NCBI GenBank assembly: GCA_016650415.1
Contig: JAENVU010000204.1
Coordinates: 1-7,280, forward strand
Direction of reading: 5' to 3'
Length of the DNA stretch: 7,280 nt
Source: Acidimicrobiia bacterium
GTDB lineage: Bacteria > Actinomycetota > Acidimicrobiia > IMCC26256 > JAENVU01
Position 1 is the first letter of the stretch. Each line of letters starts with the position of its first letter. The notes below the pieces were generated by a model, which did no database searches, was not told the origin of the DNA, and was given only the letters and a program-made list of their open reading frames with translations. A program made the translations under genes and the position numbers. Below, in pieces: positions 1-4,069 of the stretch.

Positions 1-118
1 CTTCGTCGGTCTCGACGGTCTCGACGGTCGTCTCGCTCAGTGTGTCGCTGGCTGTGTCGCTGGGGGTGTCGGCAGCCTCACCGGTAGGTGTGGCTTGGGC
101 AGTCTCGGTCTCGGACAA
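1..118 (-). CDS. rpsA: 30S ribosomal protein S1, N-terminal fragment (inferred)
   Basis: The 39 visible codons run off the left edge without a stop. The product begins M-S-E-T-E-T-A-Q and is rich in Thr, Glu, Asp, Ala and Ser, with no hydrophobic segment. It therefore reads as a disordered acidic leader, and no S1 RNA-binding repeat is yet visible. The identification rests mainly on context: in actinobacteria the order pdtaR-polA-rpsA is conserved, and S1 proteins of the Acidimicrobiia type carry acidic N-terminal extensions before the first S1 domain. S1 binds mRNA on the 30S subunit and helps initiation. The start is a TTG at 116-118, chosen because an AGGAG lies 10 nt upstream and no in-frame ATG or GTG precedes it closely. 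An unrelated acidic protein would look similar over so few residues. Confidence 0.6.
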   Translation of the reverse strand, partial: MSETETAQATPTGEAADTPSDTASDTLSETTVETVETDE

Positions 119-210
119 GGGAGTCGGTCTCCTACAAAGGGATAACGGTCGGGCGGGATCGGGTTGATCTCGCGGTTGAACAGGGCTCCGGTAAGGGGAA
201 CCGGGTCAGG
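119..210 (-). promoter_or_regulatory. Leader region of the putative rpsA gene with Shine-Dalgarno
   Basis: This 92-bp gap separates the methyltransferase stop from the TTG start. On the minus strand it has an AGGAG at 129-133, 10 nt before the start. A TTATCC at 140-145 could be a weak -10 box, but no good -35 box is visible. A short inverted repeat, CCGGT/ACCGG with a 7-nt loop at 188-204, lies just behind the methyltransferase stop. It could be a weak terminator or a leader hairpin, but it has no T-tract. A strongly expressed gene such as rpsA would be expected to have its own promoter here. Confidence 0.3.
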
Positions 211-960
211 CTAGCTGGCGAGGGGCACGCGTGCGAGAAGCAGGAGTTCCGGTCGTTCCAGGGTCACCGGGCCATTCCCGTACGCACCGGGCGTGACTCC
301 GCTCACCGAGATCTCGGTGAGATGGGCCGCGGCGGCCAGGAGCCGGAGTTCCCGCGCCGTGAAGCAGGTGGTCCACAGATCGGCGGTCGTCTCGTCGCCG
401 GCGGCGTTTCGGAGCGTGGCAACTTCGTGGTTGACCCCGTTCTCGGGATCGAATCGATCCCCGTCCTCGATCCAGCGCAGGGCGAAATAGCTGGAGAACG
501 CACTGAGTGCGAGCGCACCGCCGGGTCGGATGGCCGCGACGATCCGCCCGAACACCGCCTCGTCGTCCTCGCCACCGAGGAGCCCGAACCCGCCCTGACA
601 CAGACAGATCGCGGCATCGAACTCGGCCACGGCGTCGAGGGCGCGGACGTCGAGGACTTCGAAGGTCGCCGGGAGGCCACCCACCCCCGCCCGGGCGAGC
701 TCGATGAACTCCGGGGACAGGTCGACCCCGTGCACCGCGATCCCCCGCCCCGCCAACTCGAGCGCATGCCGCCCGGGACCGCACCCGACGTCGAGCACCC
801 GCATGCCCGGCGCGAGTCCGAGGGCGTCAACGATGTAGTCGACCTCCTGCACCGTTCCCTTGGTGAACGCCATGACCCGTCCGGTGTCAGGCGCCCAGTA
901 CGCCTTGCCGAGGAACGCCGCGATGTCGTTGAACCAGTCGTCCTTTGGAATCGGGGGCAC
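211..960 (-). CDS. Class I SAM-dependent methyltransferase
   Basis: The product is 249 residues. A Rossmann-fold SAM site is clear: motif I L-D-V-G-C-G-P-G at about residues 56-63, and the acidic residue after strand 2 in H-G-V-D-L-S (Asp80), expected to hold the ribose of SAM. Later elements are the L-D-V-R-A-L segment near 105, the strand with C-L-C-Q-G-G-F-G-L-L, and an R-P-G-G turn. The substrate is unknown; soluble small-molecule methylation is the usual role of this family. A GTG at 970-972 would add four residues. I prefer the GTG at 958-960, because residues 1-36 then align without gaps to the start of the relic at 1579-1689 (26 of 36 identical). Spacing to the upstream GNAT gene is 60 bp. 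It is the only full-length copy of three related 5' ends in the window. Confidence 0.9.
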   Translation of the reverse strand: MPPIPKDDWFNDIAAFLGKAYWAPDTGRVMAFTKGTVQEVDYIVDALGLAPGMRVLDVGCGPGRHALELAGRGIAVHGVDLSPEFIELARAGVGGLPATFEVLDVRALDAVAEFDAAICLCQGGFGLLGGEDDEAVFGRIVAAIRPGGALALSAFSSYFALRWIEDGDRFDPENGVNHEVATLRNAAGDETTADLWTTCFTARELRLLAAAAHLTEISVSGVTPGAYGNGPVTLERPELLLLARVPLAS

Positions 961-1020
961 GGCGCGGTCCACGCCTCGACGCTATCGACTTTGCGACCGC
1001 ACCCAGCGGCCGGCAGTGGC

Positions 1021-1527
1021 TCAGTCTGACTGAGCGGCGTGTCTGACCATTGTCCAGGACGACACGTGCTTCTCGACCGGCACGAAACCGACCGACTCGT
1101 AGAGGCCACGCGCCGGATTGTCGCCGTTGACGCTGAGACTCAGAGCCGGGTAACCGTGAGCAATGCCGGCCTCGATGAGGCCGATGAGAAGCCGACGACC
1201 AATCCCCTCGTGCCGACGCGACCCGACTACGGCGATCGACAGTTCCGGGACATCCTCAGAGATGAAGCCATAACCATGGCTCACCTCGGTGTAGGTCCGA
1301 TACCACGCCGCGCCCAGCGGTCCATCCTGTTCGGCAACGAGTCCGTAGTCGCCTTGCCTCGGCCATCCAGCGAGGTACATCGCGTAGCGTGGATCGGCGA
1401 GCACCTGGTCGGCGGTCGGTGTCGGCTTGTCGGGACGCCAGACTGCGGCCTCGCCAAGCATCTTCGCCAGAAAAGGGAAATCCTCAGCCGCGGCCGGGCG
1501 ACACCGAATGTCTTTCACCTGGCTCAT
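1021..1527 (-). CDS. GNAT-family N-acetyltransferase
   Basis: The product is 168 residues and starts with an ATG (1525-1527). The acetyl-CoA signature is present: strand E-L-S-I-A-V-V, then R105-x-x-G108-x-G110 followed by a long helix. The C-terminal half has the typical S-V-N-x-x-N-P-A-x-x-L-Y-E-x-x-G-F pattern at about residues 132-148. GNAT enzymes move an acetyl group from acetyl-CoA to an amine on a small molecule, peptide or protein; the substrate cannot be told from sequence. The length is normal for a single-domain GNAT. No strong Shine-Dalgarno precedes the start. The ATG overlaps, as ATGA, the stop of an 18-codon open stretch upstream, so translation may be coupled to a former upstream gene. 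Next downstream is the intact methyltransferase. Confidence 0.9.
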   Translation of the reverse strand: MSQVKDIRCRPAAAEDFPFLAKMLGEAAVWRPDKPTPTADQVLADPRYAMYLAGWPRQGDYGLVAEQDGPLGAAWYRTYTEVSHGYGFISEDVPELSIAVVGSRRHEGIGRRLLIGLIEAGIAHGYPALSLSVNGDNPARGLYESVGFVPVEKHVSSWTMVRHAAQSD

Positions 1528-1578
1528 TCCAGCAGCTCGCGGAGCCAGGTGATCAACGAGAGGTGCGTCTCGACCCGG

Positions 1579-1689
1579 CTACGTCAGGTTGGTGAACGCC
1601 ATTACCCGGCCGGTATCAGGCGCCCAATACGTCTTCCCGAGGTGCGCGGCGATCTCGTTGAACCAGGGACCGTCCGGGCAGGGCTTCAC
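1579..1689 (-). pseudogene. Truncated methyltransferase 5' end (relic B)
   Basis: A 36-codon reading frame starts with GTG (1687-1689) and ends with TAG. It matches residues 1-36 of the methyltransferase at 211-960 with 26 identities, including the uninterrupted run Y-W-A-P-D-T-G-R-V-M-A-F-T. The DNA over 1591-1689 is also strongly similar to that gene. Homology fails just after the A-F-T codons, where a stop appears, and no SAM-binding motif follows. The fragment lies between the small 87-residue gene upstream and the GNAT gene downstream. I read it as the remaining 5' end of a deleted or replaced paralogue. A functional short peptide is possible but has no independent support. Confidence 0.75.
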
Positions 1690-1784
1690 CGCCGACAACC
1701 TACTGATCGTCCTCGACCAACAACCCCGAGCAATCCCGCGACCACCGTGGGCCGCAGTCCGGTGGGGCAGTCGCGACCAGCCAG

Positions 1785-2048
1785 CTACTTCACCAGCTGC
1801 GGCGTGAGTCCGTCGACGTGCATCTCGTAGTACTCGTTGTTCGCCCACGCTCCGACCGCGCCTTCAACCACCTCGCGCACAGCGTCGACCGATTCGCCTT
1901 CCCAAATGCACATGCCGAGTTCATGGTTGTTGGTCGCCGCGTGGATTGGTAACGCAACGTGGGAGGGAAGCCCAGCTTCGAGCGCCTTGGCCTCTGCTGC
2001 CTGGAAGCCTTCGGGGTCGTGGATTCGATGGATGACTGTCACGAACAT
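1785..2048 (-). CDS. Small conserved protein, probably dimeric alpha/beta (ferredoxin-like) fold
   Basis: The product is 87 residues and begins M-F-V-T-V-I-H-R-I. It contains C-I-W-E-G-E-S-V-D-A-V-R near residues 47-58 and N-E-Y-Y-E-M near 71-76. This pattern of a strand, a helix, a strand containing W-E, then a V-D-A-V-R helix and a final N-E-Y strand is what I know from short actinobacterial proteins related to the antibiotic-biosynthesis-monooxygenase or dimeric alpha/beta-barrel fold. The assignment is from pattern memory and no catalytic residues can be named. I chose the ATG at 2046-2048 because it begins right at the first core strand. An in-frame ATG at 2064-2066 would add M-K-R-D-R-H, and a TTG at 2115-2117 a further 17 residues. 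Neither upstream start has a convincing ribosome-binding site. Confidence 0.7.
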   Translation of the reverse strand: MFVTVIHRIHDPEGFQAAEAKALEAGLPSHVALPIHAATNNHELGMCIWEGESVDAVREVVEGAVGAWANNEYYEMHVDGLTPQLVK

Positions 2049-2097
2049 GTGTCGGTCTCGCTTCATCGGGGTACCCGGGCGGAAGCGACGGACGCGT

Positions 2098-2107
2098 ATT
2101 GATAGCA
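2098..2107 (-). promoter_or_regulatory. Possible extended -10 promoter element
   Basis: On the minus strand the site reads TGCTATCAAT, a TGn plus a TATCAA-like -10, about 50 nt upstream of the ATG of the 87-residue gene. No good -35 element is visible at the expected distance. It is a weak match in a high-GC genome and could be chance. Confidence 0.25.
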
Positions 2108-2139
2108 CTCCGGACAACGGCGCGCTCTGTGAGAGATCT

Positions 2140-2265
2140 TCAGCAGGTCGCGGCGAGAGATTGCCCGCTCTGGCGGGTTCTCGCCATGAACGCGTTCCGG
2201 AGATACGCGGGACCCGGGAAGGCCGCGATCTCGTTGAACCAGGGATCCGACGGACTCGGCTTCAT
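2140..2265 (-). pseudogene. Truncated methyltransferase 5' end (relic C)
   Basis: A 41-codon frame starts with ATG (2263-2265) and ends with TGA. Its first residues, M-K-P-S-P-S-D-P-W-F-N-E-I-A-A-F, parallel relic B (V-K-P-C-P-D-G-P-W-F-N-E-I-A-A-H) and the intact methyltransferase (V-P-P-I-P-K-D-D-W-F-N-D-I-A-A-F). A 21-bp stretch around the W-F-N-E-I codons is identical to relic B. The following G-P-A-Y-L-R-N-A-F resembles a second subtype of the same methyltransferase N-terminus. After about residue 26 (position 2188) similarity ends in a strong hairpin and unrelated sequence. No SAM-binding motif remains. I take it as a 5' remnant of another paralogue, lying between the SnoaL-like gene and the 87-residue gene. 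Confidence 0.65.
2152..2185 (-). repeat. Two-tier inverted repeat (strong hairpin)
   Basis: The outer arms GGCGAGA (2152-2158) and TCTCGCC (2179-2185) pair perfectly. Inside them CCCGC (2164-2168) and GCGGG (2173-2177) pair around a 4-nt loop, leaving an asymmetric bulge of 5 nt against 1 nt. It sits exactly where similarity of relic C to the methyltransferase ends. It could act as a factor-independent terminator behind the SnoaL-like gene, but no T-tract follows on either strand. It could also mark a recombination junction. Confidence 0.5.
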
Positions 2266-2366
2266 ACCGACACCGTACGGGCGCGCCGTGGGTTGGGGTC
2301 CGCCTGGGGCATGGTCGGCGATCGGCAGATTGGTACGCGTCGCGGCGCGGAGGTCCGGACCGAGGC

Positions 2367-2813
2367 TCAGGCTGGGGGCCCGGGCAGATTCAGGATGCCC
2401 AGCTGCAGCATCGTGCCGAGGTCGTCGCGGACGGCCCAGTGCTCGGCGAGCTTGCCGCCCTCGACTCGGTACCAGTGAGTCTGTTGGCCGGCGAACCGCT
2501 TGCCGGTTGGAGGGACGACGCCGTTGAGCTTGCCGAGATTCGTACCTTCGGACCAGACCCGAGCGGCGACCGTGTCGCCTTCGGAGACGATGGAATCGAT
2601 GCGCATGGTCATGTCGGGATATTGATCGACCAACCAAGTGACGACGTTGCGCATGTGCTCGGGACCGATGACGTCTCCCGGCTCTTCTCCTCCGAAGGGT
2701 GCGATTGCATGCTCGACGTAGTCGGTTGCGACGATGTCATCGCAGAGGTCGAGATCCCGGTCGTTGAAGACGCTGTCGAACAACCGGCGCACTAGTTCCT
2801 TGTTCTCGTCCAC
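2367..2813 (-). CDS. SnoaL-like / ester cyclase family protein
   Basis: The product is 148 residues, normal for this NTF2-like alpha+beta barrel family. Supporting features are the N-terminal helix N-K-E-L-V-R-R-L-F-D-S-V-F, the D-Y-V-E-H segment near residue 34, and the C-terminal W-Y-R-V-E-G-G-K-L-A-E-H-W-A-V-R-D-D followed by L-Q-L-G-I-L. These are hallmarks of SnoaL-type polyketide cyclase homologues. Most family members outside polyketide clusters have no known substrate, and no polyketide genes are nearby. The start is the GTG at 2811-2813, which has a GGAGG 5 nt upstream; an in-frame ATG at 2868-2870 would add 19 Arg/Ser-rich residues and has no such site. The gene is divergent from the lipoprotein gene across a 144-bp gap that must hold both promoters. 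Confidence 0.85.
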   Translation of the reverse strand: MDENKELVRRLFDSVFNDRDLDLCDDIVATDYVEHAIAPFGGEEPGDVIGPEHMRNVVTWLVDQYPDMTMRIDSIVSEGDTVAARVWSEGTNLGKLNGVVPPTGKRFAGQQTHWYRVEGGKLAEHWAVRDDLGTMLQLGILNLPGPPA

Positions 2814-2836
2814 GACGACCTCCGAACTCGGTGTTC

Positions 2837-2856
2837 TTCGTCGGACAGCCGACGAA
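2837..2856. promoter_or_regulatory. Perfect 8-bp inverted repeat, possible operator
   Basis: The arms TTCGTCGG and CCGACGAA flank a 4-bp centre. The site lies 24-43 nt upstream of the GTG start of the SnoaL-like gene. The spacing and symmetry suit a dimeric repressor site of TetR or MarR type, or a hairpin in the 5' leader. No regulator gene is visible in the window, so the function is a guess. Confidence 0.35.
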
Positions 2857-2944
2857 CGCTGGCTACGCATATTGCCCGTTCGGCGTTCGCAGTGCGAGGG
2901 AGTCGCTGGTGGTCAATCGGGAGGCTGACTCCGGAACACCCGCC

Positions 2945-2950
2945 TAGGGT
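2945..2950 (+). promoter_or_regulatory. -10 element of a leaderless promoter
   Basis: The hexamer TAGGGT ends 7 nt before the ATG at 2958-2960. In actinobacteria a TANNNT -10 box at this distance places the transcription start on the A of the ATG, giving a leaderless mRNA. No strong Shine-Dalgarno is present, which agrees with this reading. A -35 box is not clear. Confidence 0.6.
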
Positions 2951-2957
2951 CGCCGTC

Positions 2958-3470
2958 ATGGCGAGAGGTACGAGCCAGGCCGCACGCATCCTCCTGATCG
3001 GAATCGTGACGCTGAGCGCGACGGCCTGCGGTTCTGGCGACGAAGCGAACCCTCGTACGACGTCCTCGACACCCCGGGAGCCGATCGCGGACATGGGAAT
3101 CCCGGAAAAGGATCTCGAACCGGCGACGGCGATCGTCGACAAGGTATTCGGCGGGTGCCTTGCCCTGAGCGTCGACATCATCGGTGGCTCCACTGTCTAT
3201 TCGCCCAGCTTTGCGAAGAAGGTGGTGCGCGTCACCGGTCGGACCCGCCTCACCGGCGTGGCTGTCCGACCGGCGTACAACCAGCTCGTCGTCGCGCTTC
3301 GGGAGGGCGAGATGTTCCTCGTCGAGCTCGACCCCGGTGGGCGGACGGCCGCCGCCCCGTTCAATGATGCGGCCGAGGAGATGCTCCAGGCCGTCGAGGG
3401 CGCGGGCGACGGCTGCGGCCCGGTCGCCATCACTCGGTACGCCTACCGAGGAGCGGCTCAGTCGGGCTGA
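2958..3470 (+). CDS. Putative secreted lipoprotein of unknown function
   Basis: The product is 170 residues. The N-terminus has a basic n-region (M-A-R-G-T-S-Q-A-A-R), a hydrophobic core (I-L-L-I-G-I-V-T-L-S) and a lipobox-like S-A-T-A-C, so Cys27 is the likely lipidated residue. A Ser/Thr/Pro-rich linker follows, then a folded part of about 120 residues. Two further cysteines, in F-G-G-C-L and D-G-C-G-P, could form a disulfide outside the cell. I do not recognise the family. I chose this ATG over one at 2892 because it gives a clean signal peptide and sits behind the leaderless promoter. It is the only convincing plus-strand gene. It converges on the reductase gene with a 19-bp gap between the stops. 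Confidence 0.75.
   Translation: MARGTSQAARILLIGIVTLSATACGSGDEANPRTTSSTPREPIADMGIPEKDLEPATAIVDKVFGGCLALSVDIIGGSTVYSPSFAKKVVRVTGRTRLTGVAVRPAYNQLVVALREGEMFLVELDPGGRTAAAPFNDAAEEMLQAVEGAGDGCGPVAITRYAYRGAAQSG
3433..3450 (+). terminator. Inverted repeat near convergent gene ends, weak terminator candidate
   Basis: The arms CTCGGTA and TACCGAG flank the loop CGCC inside the last codons of the lipoprotein gene. A second stem, GGCTCAG/CTGAACC at 3455-3473, pairs fully with one G-U pair only in minus-strand RNA, just behind the reductase stop. Neither has a T-tract. Together they may separate the two converging transcripts. Confidence 0.35.
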
Positions 3471-3489
3471 ACCCGGGCCGCCGGTGCGG

Positions 3490-4050
3490 TCATGGCTTCG
3501 TCCGGTAGTGGAGATGGACGACCCCGCCCGCGAAGCGATGGGTGTCGACGAGTTCGAGGTCGAGTCGCACGTCGTCGGGCAGCCAGTGGGTGCCACCCCC
3601 GACCACGACGGGGGTCACGAACTGGTGGTACTCGTCGACCAGTCCCGCGGCGATGGCCGGGCCGGCGAGGTGCGAGCCGCCCACCGACAGATCGGATTTC
3701 GACGCGGCCTTGAACTTCGCGACGGCGGCCGGGTCGAATCGCCGCTCGAGCCGGGTGCGTGCACTCGTCACTGCCGTGAGCGTCGTCGAGTAAACGATCT
3801 TGTCGGCGTTCCGCCAGATGTTCGCGTACTCGGTCGTTGCGCTCGACGGATCGCCGGCGATGTCCATCGATTCCCAGGCGGCCATGACGTCGTACATCCG
3901 GCGACCGTACAGATAGGTGCCGATCGGCCGTTCGAGTTCGTTGACGAATCGATGCACTTCGTCGTCGGGCGCGGCCCACTCGAAGTTGCCGTCGGCGTCC
4001 GCGACGTACCCGTCGAGGGATGTGATGGCGGAGTAGATCAACTTGGACAC
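3490..4050 (-). CDS. RibD_C / dihydrofolate-reductase-like family protein
   Basis: The product is 186 residues. The family pattern is clear: M-S-K-L-I-Y-S-A-I-T-S-L-D-G-Y-V-A-D at the N-terminus, Y-G-R-R-M-Y near residue 48, and the C-terminal L-S-V-G-G-S-H-L-A-G, then G-L-V-D-E-Y-H and a P-V-V-V-G-G-G turn. The last elements form the NADPH-binding side of the fold. Family members are mostly uncharacterised reductases related to the riboflavin reductase domain of RibD, and this is not a housekeeping folA. The start is a GTG (4048-4050) 19 bp behind the polA stop, without a good Shine-Dalgarno, so it is probably transcribed with polA. It may have joined the polA transcript secondarily. Confidence 0.85.
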   Translation of the reverse strand: MSKLIYSAITSLDGYVADADGNFEWAAPDDEVHRFVNELERPIGTYLYGRRMYDVMAAWESMDIAGDPSSATTEYANIWRNADKIVYSTTLTAVTSARTRLERRFDPAAVAKFKAASKSDLSVGGSHLAGPAIAAGLVDEYHQFVTPVVVGGGTHWLPDDVRLDLELVDTHRFAGGVVHLHYRTKP

Positions 4051-4069
4051 GGGTGTGCGATCCGGTCGG

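Larger units (their letters stand above)
2814..2957. promoter_or_regulatory. Divergent intergenic region (SnoaL-like gene / lipoprotein gene)
   Basis: This 144-bp gap holds the GGAGG ribosome-binding site of the SnoaL-like gene (2819-2823, minus), a perfect inverted repeat at 2837-2856, and the plus-strand TAGGGT element at 2945-2950. A minus-strand TTGACC near the middle could serve as a -35 box for the SnoaL-like gene, but I see no matching -10 at 16-18 bp. Confidence 0.45.

Noticed and set aside
1..40. Short tandem repeats (CTCGACGGT) as a possible CRISPR or satellite
   Set aside because: They encode the repeated V-E-T residues of the acidic leader and have no spacer structure.
88..1029. 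Long plus-strand open frame (313 codons) antisense to the methyltransferase
   Set aside because: Its product is Arg/Gly/Glu-rich with no domain. It mirrors the methyltransferase codons, and such shadows are common in high-GC DNA.
1743..1766. CCACCG/CGGTGG inverted repeat behind the 87-residue gene
   Set aside because: Only 6-bp arms with a long loop and no T-tract; too weak to call a terminator.
1039..1830. Long plus-strand open frame antisense to the GNAT gene and relic B
   Set aside because: No start signal or recognisable domain; the opposite strand has a clear GNAT protein.
853..2265. Integron cassette array with attC sites
   Set aside because: The gene types and the repeats between them suggested it. 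However, the repeats are coding similarity to a methyltransferase, I see no paired attC core sites (GTTRRRY/RYYYAAC) around them, and no integrase is present in the window.
2352..2361. 10-bp palindrome GGTCCGGACC behind the SnoaL-like gene
   Set aside because: Short, GC-rich and without a T-tract or partner site; expected by chance in such DNA.
2913..3596. Minus-strand open frame of 227 codons opposite the lipoprotein gene
   Set aside because: Composition is typical of an antisense shadow, and the plus-strand frame has a signal peptide, lipobox and promoter.
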